Source of the DNA: Monosporascus cannonballus
Taxonomy: Eukaryota; Ascomycota; Sordariomycetes; Xylariales
Reading direction: 5' to 3'
Length of the DNA stretch: 64,000 bases
Assembly (NCBI GenBank): GCA_004154925.1
Contig: QJNS01000022.1
Coordinates: forward strand, 62,001-126,000
The notes under the pieces are model-generated. The model was not told the origin of the DNA. It did not search any database and saw only the letters and a program-made list of their open reading frames with translations. This document shows, in pieces, positions 27,157-36,064 of this stretch. A program made the translations under genes and the position numbers. The stretch's first letter is position 1, and every line of letters begins with the position of its first letter.

Positions 27157-27525
27157 GCTTCTCACTCTGAAGGCTTACGCCCGTCAAACGTCTTGATCGC
27201 TAAGGACCTCTACGTGGTCGGTGCCAAAGACTGGGAGTTCGCCTACGTTGCACTAGCGCAGTTTTCCTTCGACCCCTCTTGGAAGCTTCCCCTGAAGAGC
27301 CCAGAATACTGGCCTGGCGGGCGCACATCCTGGATGGAAGCGTACGGGCCCCTTCTCGGGACTTTCGTCCGCGGCTTGGAATGTGAAGAGAAAGATGCGT
27401 GCCAGCTCCAGAATCACCGGCGGTATGGCGAGTTATCCCCGTCGAGCAACTGGAACGTGTCCCTTTCACGATGCATGCTAAGAATGGATGTTGCTATCAC
27501 CATTGCCACTAGTTGTCGAGATTAG
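27157..27525 (+). pseudogene. Aminoglycoside phosphotransferase (APH)-like kinase, C-terminal remnant
   Basis: The frame directly after a TAG at 27154-27156 reads HSEGLRPSNVLIAKD, then KDWEFAYVALAQFSFDP, then KSPEYWPGGRTSWMEAY. Fungal APH-family (PF01636) proteins carry a catalytic loop of the type H/C-x-D-x-RPxNV followed by a metal-binding DWE and a conserved PWWLLL/P-E-W-G stretch. The match in order and spacing is good, but the catalytic Asp is replaced (SEGLRPSN) and WW is lost (SWKLPL). No start or N-terminal ATP-binding part is found, and the end (27478-27525) departs from the family. I therefore call it a pseudogene. Such kinases are numerous and variable in Pezizomycotina; substrate unknown. 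Confidence 0.5.
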
Positions 27526-27643
27526 TACTTGAGTACTAGCTGTAACATTGTCATGACTCGAGGTGCATAAGATCAAATTGGCATTGATATTCTAAACCTC
27601 TAGAATGTTTTTCGCATGTGTTATACCTAACTTGAATTCAGGA

Positions 27644-28972
27644 CTAGCATCCCCATGTCCTCGCAACCATAGCTTTTAGAGTCTTCTCAGCACTCTTTGG
27701 GTTATGTTGCAACGTGAGCCGTATCAGGTTCAACGCCTGACTTCCGAGATACAACGGCATTTTCAGTTGCTGAGCCTCCTCGACAGCCGCCTGGAGCTGC
27801 TGCGCGAGATCGCCGAGCCCCTCGTCGGCTGCCGGGCTCCCTCCGCGGTAGACTTTCATCAAATCCGGCCCGACCTTTCGGAGCATCGTGCTCGAACCCG
27901 CCGCGTTGATACATAGGTCGTAAACCTGGTCCAAATCCAGTTGACACTTCTGAGCGAAAGCCAGTGCTTCGGCAGCCGAGCAAAGGTGAATGCTTTTGAG
28001 CAACGCCGCCACAAGGCTCAGCTTCGCCTCCTCGCTCTCGACCTGTGCCTTCCCCGGCCCGACTTTGTCTCTCCCCTCCGTGTACATTCTGATCATCCCG
28101 CTGTCGTCGTCGGGTCCGTAGCCGAGCGCCAGGCTGGAGAAGTAGACCTGCTCCGCGGTGCTCGTCATCGGGGTTGGGAAACCGTACCGCATAGCTTCGC
28201 TCGTGATGATGCTGGTGTCCTTCATTATGATGTTGAGCGCGCTGGCGACTGGTTTGAACTCGGGAGCCGTCAGCATGCGGGGAAGCCTGTGCTCGAGCAT
28301 CCACGACCAGCCCTCGGATTTCAGCATCGCCTGGCCTGCGGCGTTGAGATCCAGGCCCAGACGCGCCGCGAAGCCCATGCCCTCGCTCGCGCTCAGGATC
28401 TGATTCGCCGCCAGCACCTGATGCACCATCTTCATATTGCTCCCCGCGCCGATGCCGCCCTTCACTATATACAGCTTCTGTTCGTCGGCTAGCTCTTGCA
28501 AGAGGAACCGTCCCTTTTCCAGCGCGTCATTGGGAGCGCCGGCCATGATTGACAAGGTGCCATCTGCGGCGCGTCCTGCCCCTCCCGACACTGGCGCGTC
28601 GATCAGGGCGATGTCACCCCGCCCCGCGTCCGCCAGCTGTTTTGCTAGACTTCGCACGTACGCGCACGGCACCGTCGAGCAGAGCAGTAGCGTGGCGCCC
28701 CTGGGCAAAGCGGGAGCGGCCGGGTCCGTCCCCTCGAGGAGCACCCCTTGCGCCTGCTGCGCCGTGGCGACCATGCAAATGCAGTGATCCTTGTCCCTGA
28801 CCGCTTCTGCTGGCGTCGCAGCTGTGAGGCCGCCTGCCTCCTTGAAGCGGTCGAGTGTCGGTTGCCAGACGTCAAAGCCGGTCACGCTGTATCCTTGTTT
28901 CACCAGGTGTGTGGCCATCCCGAAGCCCATGGCTCCGAGGCCGATGAAGGATATGGATGGTTTTGCTGCCAT
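27644..28972 (-). CDS. LtnD-like (3-hydroxyisobutyrate dehydrogenase family) oxidoreductase with duplicated C-terminal domain
   Basis: Intronless frame of 442 residues. The N-terminal NAD(P)-binding domain has GLGAMG at 11-16; the substrate-binding motif DAPVSGGAGRAADGTL is at 125-140. The catalytic Lys lies in GAGSNMKMVHQ (Lys181). The MVHQ form, instead of the KxxNN of ordinary 3-hydroxyisobutyrate dehydrogenases, resembles the LtnD/YgbJ branch that oxidises L-threonate. The family is normally about 300 residues. Here a second all-helical C-terminal domain follows at about 310-442, resembling the first (AEALAFAQKCQLDLDQVYDL beside SEGMGFAARLGLDLNAAGQA). The gene is divergent from the aldolase gene at 29596 and belongs to the sugar cluster. 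The exact substrate is inference; a hydroxy-acid or sugar acid of four carbons is likely. Confidence 0.85.
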   Translation of the reverse strand: MAAKPSISFIGLGAMGFGMATHLVKQGYSVTGFDVWQPTLDRFKEAGGLTAATPAEAVRDKDHCICMVATAQQAQGVLLEGTDPAAPALPRGATLLLCSTVPCAYVRSLAKQLADAGRGDIALIDAPVSGGAGRAADGTLSIMAGAPNDALEKGRFLLQELADEQKLYIVKGGIGAGSNMKMVHQVLAANQILSASEGMGFAARLGLDLNAAGQAMLKSEGWSWMLEHRLPRMLTAPEFKPVASALNIIMKDTSIITSEAMRYGFPTPMTSTAEQVYFSSLALGYGPDDDSGMIRMYTEGRDKVGPGKAQVESEEAKLSLVAALLKSIHLCSAAEALAFAQKCQLDLDQVYDLCINAAGSSTMLRKVGPDLMKVYRGGSPAADEGLGDLAQQLQAAVEEAQQLKMPLYLGSQALNLIRLTLQHNPKSAEKTLKAMVARTWGC

Positions 28973-29595
28973 GGTGGTGCAGCTCTAGGAACTCAGCCGG
29001 TGGCAGCGCCTGATTTCCCAAATGAGGAGATCAAAAGCGATCACTTTTTTAACAATGTTCTTCGTTTCCCCCGAACTCACAAGGCCACTTCCTCCCAACC
29101 CTGTGGTTCAGAGACGTCCGCCGCAAGCATGGAGCCCTCTTAGCGTTACCGAATCTCCGGGCCATTTAACCGCATTTACCCACCCCCACAAAGCGTGCTC
29201 GGGATTCGTATCGGTTAGAGGTTTCCCGAGCCGAAGCGATCTCGGGGAGCTCCAACTATAGACGCCTACCCCACCGATCAGTACGTCAACTTTTCTTGTC
29301 TGTATCCACTGGATGCTTGTTACCCCTCGCACTTCTCCCCGACGGTCGAATGCGTGTCGCGCGTTCCTATGAGATGGGTTACCTTAGATGGATGCTGGGT
29401 CCATTTGGTCCCTTGAGCCCACAATCTTCCGAGGAGCGGCTGAGACATAATTTGAGTCTTTAAAGATAGAGCACCACGGGTAGAGGGGCAGAGCAGCTGA
29501 ATCCCTTAAGAGCGCACAGTGCTTGAGACATTGATCTCTTTACACACAGCCTTCCAAAAGCCAGTTAGTTGTTTAACCCTGGAAATTCCGCGAAG
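28973..29595. promoter_or_regulatory. Shared divergent upstream region of dehydrogenase and aldolase genes
   Basis: This 623-bp gap lies between two divergent start codons and must hold both promoters. It contains GCTCGGGATTCG at 29197-29208 and the inverse of GCTCGGGAAAC at 29221-29231. The first is nearly identical to GCTCGGGAATCG at 33018-33029 in the other divergent gap of the cluster. Binding protein unknown; no clear TATA box. Confidence 0.4.
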
Positions 29596-30462
29596 ATGCC
29601 ACGACCGGATCTCTCCAGAAACCGCTCTATGGCGATCCTCAATGCCGCCCGCGAAGGAGGGTATGCCGTTCCGGGGATGTGTTGCTACAACATGGAGTCG
29701 ATCATCGCCACCGTCCGCGCCGCCGAGGCCGCGCGCTCGCCCGCCATGGTCCTGCTGTTTCCTTGGGCGATCGAGTACGCGGGGGAGTCCCTCGTGCGCG
29801 CCGCTGCGGACGCCGCGCATAGCGCCTCAGTGCCCGTGAGTCTGCATCTGGACCACGCCCAGAAGCCCGAGCTCGTGCGCCGAGCCGCCGACATCCCCGA
29901 CGGCTTCGACTCCATCATGTGCGACATGAGCCACTACGAGAAGGAGGAGAACCTGGCGTTAACGCGGGAGTTGGTCGCCTACTGCCATGAGCGCGGCATC
30001 GCGACCGAGGCGGAGCCAGGCCGCATCGAGGGCGGCGAGGACGGCGTCGCCGAGACGGTGGATCTGGAGGCCGTGCTGACGACGCCAGAGCAGGCGCAGG
30101 AGTTCGTGGACACGGGCATCGAGATGCTGGCCCCCGCGTTCGGAAACGTGCACGGCGAGTACGGTCCGCGCGGCATCCGGCTCGAGTACGACCGGCTCGA
30201 GGCTATTAATAGGGCCGTCGGGGACAAGGTGCGCCTGGTACTGCACGGCGCGGACCCGTTTACCGAGGAGATCTTCCAGAAGTGCATTAAGGGCGGCGTG
30301 ACGAAGATCAATATCAACAAGGGAATGAACAAACACTATGCCGCCGTGCAGGAGGAGATGCGTGGCAAGCCGCTCACGAGCGTCATTGAGGCCGGTACCG
30401 AGAGGATGCAGAAGGCGATTGAGGAGTACATGAGGCAGCTGGGTAGTGCCGGCAAGGCATAG
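29596..30462 (+). CDS. Class II ketose-(bis)phosphate aldolase, FbaA/GatY family
   Basis: 288 residues from ATG at 29596 (an upstream in-frame TTG at 29569 is not a fungal start), intronless, normal length for the family. Zinc and catalytic residues are visible: SLHLDHA (Asp86, His87), EAEPGRIEGGEDG (138-150), FGNVHGEYG (His186), LVLHGAD (His217) and TKININKG (Asn239/Asn241). The usual phosphate-binding GGSG after the last His is replaced by GADP, so the substrate may not be a standard bisphosphate. The family cleaves or forms ketose phosphates using dihydroxyacetone phosphate. In plants and some microbes a similar domain is fused to LtnD-like and DUF1537 kinase domains; here it sits beside a separate LtnD-like gene. 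The 3' end converges with the kinase gene, 243 bp apart. Confidence 0.85.
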   Translation: MPRPDLSRNRSMAILNAAREGGYAVPGMCCYNMESIIATVRAAEAARSPAMVLLFPWAIEYAGESLVRAAADAAHSASVPVSLHLDHAQKPELVRRAADIPDGFDSIMCDMSHYEKEENLALTRELVAYCHERGIATEAEPGRIEGGEDGVAETVDLEAVLTTPEQAQEFVDTGIEMLAPAFGNVHGEYGPRGIRLEYDRLEAINRAVGDKVRLVLHGADPFTEEIFQKCIKGGVTKININKGMNKHYAAVQEEMRGKPLTSVIEAGTERMQKAIEEYMRQLGSAGKA

Positions 30463-30705
30463 CGAAGGACTGAGTTGTGTTACTAATAAAGCCCAAATGA
30501 CTCCATCTCCGTGCATTTCATAGCGCATAACGTAAGATCATAGCCATAGTTCGTCTTCATGCTGGGTTCCACGAATGGACCACCCTTTGAGGTCCCTCCT
30601 CACCACGACCCTCCACAGCCAAAATCTGGATAAACTGGCAGCAGCCTAGAGAGTGACGATCACGGAAACGCGACGAGAGAGTATTGGGAATGATTTGCTA
30701 CTATA

Positions 30706-32481
30706 TTATGACAAGCCCTGCCCCAACCCCTTAATAGCAACCATAGCAGCCCAGGCGCCCGGATCAGGAGGAAGTTCCTTGTTCTCGTCGGAGCCGATAC
30801 CGACATAGGTAGCCCGACCAAGTCTCGGCTTCATCCTCTTGGTAGCCTCGGCGCCATCAATAGCAGCCTTCAGTCCATCCTCGAAATTCCCCGAGGCCAG
30901 ACCTTCGGCGAAGGGAATCAGCGTATCCATCACAGTCCTATCTCCCACCTTCGCAGGCGTGTACCTGCCCAGATTGTCTAAAGACGTCTTGAAGGCCCTG
31001 GCCCAGAGTTTTGTGACACCTTCGCTCTGTGCGAGCGCGGTGTTCTCCTCCAGGGCCGTCCGCACCGACACGAAGAGGATCCCGAGAATCCCGCCCAGGG
31101 TTCCGCCCATCTTGCCCTCGAGGATGTCTTCTAGCTCCTGCAGGACAGCGATCACGGATCCGTCCTTGGCGAGCCCGTCGTTCAGCGCAGCTAGCAACGC
31201 ATTTGCACCCCTCTTCAGCGTCCCGCCGCAGTCGCCGTCACCCATCACGGTGTCGAACCTCGTCAGGTCCGGCTCCGCGGCGACGAGGGCCTCGCACGCG
31301 CCGCGCAGCATCTTCTCGAGCGTTTTGGGGCTGATCTTGAGGTCCCTGGCATCGTCGACGGCCTTCCGCGGCTGCGGGGCCGGCTGCACGAACTGCTCCC
31401 GCCTCGCACGTCTCGGCTGTGCCTGCAGGCCGGCGGTGGATTCCCAGTGCGTGGTCGTTCTCACGTCGAAGAAGCGCTTGATGTCGTCGACGGTGTAGTG
31501 GCAGAGCAACGCCGCGGCCGTGACGTTGACGATCGACACCGAGAACGCCGGCGCGTTGAGCGATGTCTCCAGGAAGCCGGCGGCCACGCGGACGGGGACG
31601 ATGTTCCAGTCGGCGGCCAGCTGCTCGAGCAGTTCGTCCACCAGAGCGCCCATCTCGAGGTGCGACATGCCGCCGAAGTTGCTGACGAGCAAGAACGTCT
31701 CGTCACCTGGCTCGAAATGCACATAACCGCGCTCCAGGTCTTTTTCGTCCAGACAGTAGGTCAGGAGCTGCTTGATGAGGTCCTCGGGGCTCGGGGCAGG
31801 GGTGAGCCTCTTATAGCCCGGCTCGTTGTGCGGCCCAGTACCGACCTCGACCTCGTCGCTGCCCAGCATCCCATGTTCCGTGCGCCCCGGCACGTGGCAG
31901 TGGTCCAGCGTAGCCGCGATGGAGACGATCTGCTGCGAGAAGGCCCAGCCGAGGTCGTACACCTCGTCCAGCGAACCTCCAGCGCCGGCTGCCCCGCCCA
32001 TGACCTTCAGCACGCCGATCTGGCCGGCCAATCCCCGGCGGCCGACGAGGCTGCCCTTCTTGCCCACCGACACGTCGTCGCCGCATATGATCATCCTGCA
32101 CTTGTGGCCCCGCGCGATCGCCTTCTCATTGGCGAGGCCGAAGTGTAGACAGTCACCGGTATAGTTAGTGACGACCAAGATGGTCCCCGCATCCGAGGGG
32201 ACCGCCTCGATGCCTGCGAGGATCTGCTTCGTGCTGGGTGAAGCGAAGATGTCGCCTTGCACGGACGCGGCGAGCATGTTCTCGCCGACATAGCCGGACC
32301 ACGCCGGTTCGTGACCGGACCCCCCTCCGCTGATGATCGAGACCTTCGACCTGTCGTACGCCGTGTCGAAGACGACACGGTTGGTCTCGTCCAGATTCAG
32401 GGAGGGGTTGTAGGCGATGAGGCCCCGAAGGGCCTTGTTGACCAGTCCGTCGGGGGACTCGAAGAGATGTCGCTTCGACAT
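30706..32481 (-). CDS. Dihydroxyacetone/erythrulose kinase, DAK family (EYK1-like)
   Basis: Intronless, 591 residues, the usual length of single-chain eukaryotic DAK kinases. The DhaK domain (about 1-340) has SGGGSGHEP (51-59), NYTGD (106-110) and GPHNEPG with His218, which forms the covalent hemiaminal with the substrate carbonyl. After a linker (350-385) the DhaL ATP-binding domain (386-591) carries DTVMGDGDCGGTLKRG (410-425), whose Asp residues bind Mg-ATP, and GGTLGGILG. The family phosphorylates dihydroxyacetone, glyceraldehyde or tetruloses. Because TPI-like and RpiB-like genes flank it, as around erythrulose kinase EYK1 of Yarrowia lipolytica and LerK in bacteria, I infer L-erythrulose as substrate. 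A plain dihydroxyacetone kinase remains possible. No targeting signal is seen; cytosolic. Confidence 0.88.
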   Translation of the reverse strand: MSKRHLFESPDGLVNKALRGLIAYNPSLNLDETNRVVFDTAYDRSKVSIISGGGSGHEPAWSGYVGENMLAASVQGDIFASPSTKQILAGIEAVPSDAGTILVVTNYTGDCLHFGLANEKAIARGHKCRMIICGDDVSVGKKGSLVGRRGLAGQIGVLKVMGGAAGAGGSLDEVYDLGWAFSQQIVSIAATLDHCHVPGRTEHGMLGSDEVEVGTGPHNEPGYKRLTPAPSPEDLIKQLLTYCLDEKDLERGYVHFEPGDETFLLVSNFGGMSHLEMGALVDELLEQLAADWNIVPVRVAAGFLETSLNAPAFSVSIVNVTAAALLCHYTVDDIKRFFDVRTTTHWESTAGLQAQPRRARREQFVQPAPQPRKAVDDARDLKISPKTLEKMLRGACEALVAAEPDLTRFDTVMGDGDCGGTLKRGANALLAALNDGLAKDGSVIAVLQELEDILEGKMGGTLGGILGILFVSVRTALEENTALAQSEGVTKLWARAFKTSLDNLGRYTPAKVGDRTVMDTLIPFAEGLASGNFEDGLKAAIDGAEATKRMKPRLGRATYVGIGSDENKELPPDPGAWAAMVAIKGLGQGLS

Positions 32482-33156
32482 GGCAAGTTCTGTTTACCTG
32501 GGCAATGGACTCAGTCCAGCTACGCAGTCTTGCGCTCGGAGTAGTTCTAAGCCTCTTGGCGGCAGATGATCGTATTCCTCGAGTAGTTATTAGGCACCTT
32601 TGCGTTACCTAACGTGGGGATATTTTAATGGACACGCTTATACAGGATGACACCAGGTTGATAGTTCGATTGGCGAATCGTAGCATTGGAGCTAGCTACG
32701 GGGCTATCTCAGAGAGGAGAACTGCGAGAAACGGCAGGTTCTGACGCATTCTGCTGTTCACGAGACTGACTCCCTGATCTGGGTTCTCGATCAGGATGGG
32801 CTCCTTCAGTCTATTACTCTGTTAGGCAACTTGGGTCCCCGCTCCCTAACGTATAAGCCGGCTGGGCCACTCCTTTCTCCCCGGGGTTGCCATCTATAGG
32901 TTGGGGAATGGAGGAGGGGGAAGAGGGCCTCGGCAAAAGTGGAGTAGGCCATTTAGCCCTGGGATACCCGATCGGGCAACCCGAAACCCCCTATCCACCG
33001 CAGATACGACCCGACGAGCTCGGGAATCGCGTAATGTCATCCGTATACGCAGAAAACGAACGCCCATGGCGGCGGGTTCTGCTCGTCCTGAGTTGGACAC
33101 TACACTTCTTCAGTAGTGCATGCCGACTAAGACCCGGAGTGGCTACAGATTTCAAG
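32482..33156. promoter_or_regulatory. Shared divergent upstream region of kinase and RpiB genes
   Basis: 675 bp between the start codons of the DAK kinase (minus) and the RpiB-like gene (plus). GCTCGGGAATCG at 33018-33029 resembles the copy at 29197-29208. A palindrome-like CCGATCGGG lies near 32969-32977. Short frames in this gap (for example 32887-33213) have no recognisable domain. Confidence 0.4.
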
Positions 33157-33717
33157 ATGTCTACGCCAAAGTGGAAAATTGCAATGGGTTGCGACGTAAG
33201 TAATATCTTCTGAACACGTCGTTAATAGGTCCGTACGTCCCGGTCGTCGAGAGTCCTGAGTTGACAGTTACCTTCTCTGCTCAAGGATGCCGGGGTGAAT
33301 TACAAAAACAAGATCAAGGCCGACTTCGAAGCCGACCCGCGCGTCGAGTCCGTCGTAGACGTCGGAAGCCTTACGACAGATGATAAGACGGCTTATCCCC
33401 ACCGGGCCGCCGATGCTGCGAGGTTGGTGGCGGAAGGCAAATGCGACAGGGCGCTTCTCATCTGCGGCACGGGTCTCGGCGTCGCCATCTCGGCCAACAA
33501 GGTCAAGGGCGTCCGCGCGGTGACGGCGCACGATAGCTTCTCGGTGGAGCGGGCGGTGCTAAGCAATAATGCGCAGGTCCTGTGTATGGGCGAGAGGGTG
33601 ATCGGCCTGGAGCTGGCGCGCAGGTTGGCTAAGGAGTGGTTAGGATATGTCTTCGATCCAAAGAGTGCGAGTGCGGCGAAAGTAGAGGCCATAACGGAGT
33701 TGGAGAAGGACCTATAG
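33157..33717 (+). CDS. RpiB/LacAB-type sugar-phosphate isomerase (EYI2-like)
   Basis: Two exons: 33157-33195 and 33286-33717. The 90-bp intron starts GTAAGT and ends CTCAAG, phase 0, and joins [13 protein letters not shown] to [15 protein letters not shown], restoring the family's GCDxAG start. 156 residues. The catalytic Cys73 lies in [25 protein letters not shown] (His95) and [12 protein letters not shown] are also typical. RpiB-family enzymes interconvert aldose and ketose phosphates. Most fungi use the unrelated RpiA for ribose 5-phosphate, so an RpiB gene here points to a special sugar. In Yarrowia and bacteria the counterpart (EYI2, EryI) turns D-erythrulose 4-phosphate into D-erythrose 4-phosphate, which enters the pentose phosphate pathway. 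Substrate inferred from neighbours. Confidence 0.87.
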
Positions 33718-34349
33718 CTCTTCACCTAAACTGACAACAAAAGGGGTTGCCTATCACTTGATGCTGCCGTTTCCGGACCATACTCCTAAAACTATCTTCG
33801 GACATTCGAGTCGTCTTTTCTTCCGGTCTTCGAAGTCAATGATCGAAATATCGTAATACCTTACATAGTGCTGTTATGCAAGGACATATATAGGCTAAGG
33901 CATATATCTAAAACTAGGGCCGGTTACACGCACGATTGCTCCCGTTGGTTCGGCTCAAGTAGAAGTTTACGTTTGAACTCGACAGTTGGTGCGCTGGATA
34001 TTGTTCCCTATCAGAAGTCTTTCAACTGAAGAAGTGTATTACGGGAAATCACACATCATTAGCTTTGCCTCATAATAACAATCATCTCGAATTATACGCC
34101 TTATATGAGAATCTCCACATGGTCCGGGAACCAGAGGCGGAGAAAACTGGGGCTCGACCCGATGCATACAGCTCCTTCTCGGATACATATGTCGAACTGC
34201 CTACGCGGTGTTTATGACTGCAATGAAAATCGACCATCTCACACTAGTTCCCAGGACAGGAAATTCGGTTCACGGCAATTAGAGCTGGAACATTGCAGTT
34301 CGCCGAAAGAAGCATCACCACTCGGTCGATCCCAACACGCCCGCGCACA
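33718..34349. promoter_or_regulatory. Upstream region of the TPI-like gene
   Basis: 632 bp between two genes in the same direction. No domain-bearing frame is seen. It must hold the RpiB gene's 3' end and the TPI-like promoter. The GCTCGGGA motif of the two divergent gaps was not found here. Confidence 0.4.
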
Positions 34350-35240
34350 ATGGCGTCACCAACCCCCCCGCGCCGCAGAATTGTAGGGGTATCAACAAAG
34401 ATGTACTTCACTTTCGCCCAGACGCAATCCTACATCGCCTCGGTGCTAGAGCACCTCATCCCCGCCACATCCCCTCCCCCTCCCCCTCCCCCTCGCTCTC
34501 CGGATTCCCCACCCCGCATCCCCGGGCCATCATCATCGCCGGACGGCCTCCTCTCCAAGGTCGACATCTTCATCCTGCCAGACCACGTGAGCCTGCACTC
34601 CGCCGTCGCGCAGCTGGCGCACACGCCGATCATGGCGGGGGCGCAGGACGCGCACCACGAGGACCGGGGCGCGTACACGGGGTTCGTGTCGCCGGCGGTG
34701 CTGGCGGAGGTCGGGTGCCGGATCGTGGAGCTGGGGCACGCGGAGCGGCGGCGGATCCTCGGCGAGACGGACGCCGACGCCGCGCGCAAGGCGGCGGCGG
34801 TCGCGCGCAACGGCATGGTGCCGCTGGTGTGCATCGGCGAGAAGACGAGGCCGCCCCGGGCCCCCCCGTCGGGAGAGGGGGACGCGGACGCGGCGGCCGT
34901 AGCGGCGGCGGTGGCCGAGTGCGCCGCGCAGGTCAAGGCCGTGTTCTCGGCGGTCCCCGAGACCGCGGAGGTGATCCTGGCGTACGAGCCGGTGTGGGCG
35001 ATCGGCGCGGCGTCGCCGGCGGCGCCCGGGCACGTGACGGGCGTCGTGCGGGGGATCAGGGCGCTGCCGTGCGTGTCGGACCGCGGACGGGGCACGACGC
35101 GGATCCTGTACGGCGGCAGCGCAGGGCCCGGGCTTTTCGCGAAGCTGAAGGGCGGCGGCGTGGACGGGCTGTTCCTGGGCCGGTTCGCGCACGACCCGGC
35201 GCAGTTCGTCAGGACGGTGCGGGAGGTCGCTGAGGCTTGA
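34350..35240 (+). CDS. Triosephosphate isomerase-like protein, probable erythrulose-1-phosphate isomerase (EYI1-like)
   Basis: 296 residues from ATG at 34350 (the frame opens earlier, at a TTG at 34293, which is not a likely start), intronless and very GC-rich. TIM-barrel catalytic residues are present: Lys in GVSTKMYF, the electrophile His in ELGHAERR, the base Glu in AYEPVWAIG, and the phosphate loop YGGSAG. It is not the housekeeping enzyme. The usual NWKMN is STKMYF (Asn lost), LGHSERR is LGHAERR, and a Pro-rich insertion (about 40-66) plus a Pro/Gly/Ala insertion near 170 lengthen the family's 250 residues. The bacterial EryH/LerI and Yarrowia EYI1 enzymes are TPI relatives that convert L-erythrulose 1-phosphate to D-erythrulose 4-phosphate. 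Beside DAK and RpiB genes this is the best guess. Confidence 0.82.
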   Translation: MASPTPPRRRIVGVSTKMYFTFAQTQSYIASVLEHLIPATSPPPPPPPRSPDSPPRIPGPSSSPDGLLSKVDIFILPDHVSLHSAVAQLAHTPIMAGAQDAHHEDRGAYTGFVSPAVLAEVGCRIVELGHAERRRILGETDADAARKAAAVARNGMVPLVCIGEKTRPPRAPPSGEGDADAAAVAAAVAECAAQVKAVFSAVPETAEVILAYEPVWAIGAASPAAPGHVTGVVRGIRALPCVSDRGRGTTRILYGGSAGPGLFAKLKGGGVDGLFLGRFAHDPAQFVRTVREVAEA

Positions 35241-36064
35241 ATAAAGCGAGAGAGCGGGCTGGGGAAACGGGAGGGCCTGGAGACAACGATAGGCGTGTAA
35301 GAAGAGGGGCAGTGGCATGACCTGACGGCGGATGCCCCTTCTGCTGCGCTCTTTGGGATAAATACTCTCTGCTGCAGTCTACCGTGGAAGCAACTGATAA
35401 ATATCAAGCATGCTAAGGTTCATTTCCCGTCATCGCGAAACTCACTAATACGCTGAAATCCATCTCTCGACAAGCGTCGCAGTGTTGAGGGGCAAGTGCA
35501 TATTCACAAGTACGGCCTTCTCTCGCCCATTGCTACAGGGTTGGTTACCTAGATAATCTTGTCTATCATTACGCGCACCATTTACACGTTGAGATTCATC
35601 ACCCATCCCCCGGCTACGCCCGCGATATGCTCGGCGTAAGGTGAAAACATACCGCTAACTTGAATATCGATAAATGTGTGAATGGATATCCAGCATTTAG
35701 CATAATCCAGGTCACCGGCGCGGTTGTAAAAGCAACTGTAGGGAAGCCGACAATAGCCGCTAGATGCGCTGATGATATATACGTAACAGGTTGAGCTCAT
35801 TGAATAGCTCCGTTGGATGGATCTCAATGGGCTACCACACATCCTACGAGACTTTCGATTGATTAGCAATTCGTTCAGTTCGAACCAGCTGCCAGATGGT
35901 GAGGCTAGTCAAGCTGTACTTTCTGACCCTTCATTCTCACTTGATGGCCTGTATTCCCATCTACCCACCGGATTCGACTTCCAGCGCCCACCGCTAATTT
36001 CCAGTACAGCGGCCTCTCTGCTGGCTCGGTCCTCGTTCTGTTTTCCGTGGGCTTAGCCCTTTCC
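35241..36064. other. Intergenic region between convergent genes
   Basis: 824 bp holding the 3' ends of the TPI-like gene and of the MIT-domain gene. The small frames (35582-35869, 35817-36056) have no domain. Confidence 0.5.

Noticed and set aside
30839..32148. Long plus-strand frames (219 and 233 codons) over the kinase gene
   Set aside because: They are antisense shadows of the GC-rich DAK coding strand; the minus frame carries all family motifs.
34430..35407. 325- and 261-codon minus-strand frames over the TPI-like gene
   Set aside because: Antisense shadows caused by extreme GC at third positions; Pro/Arg/His-rich text without domains.
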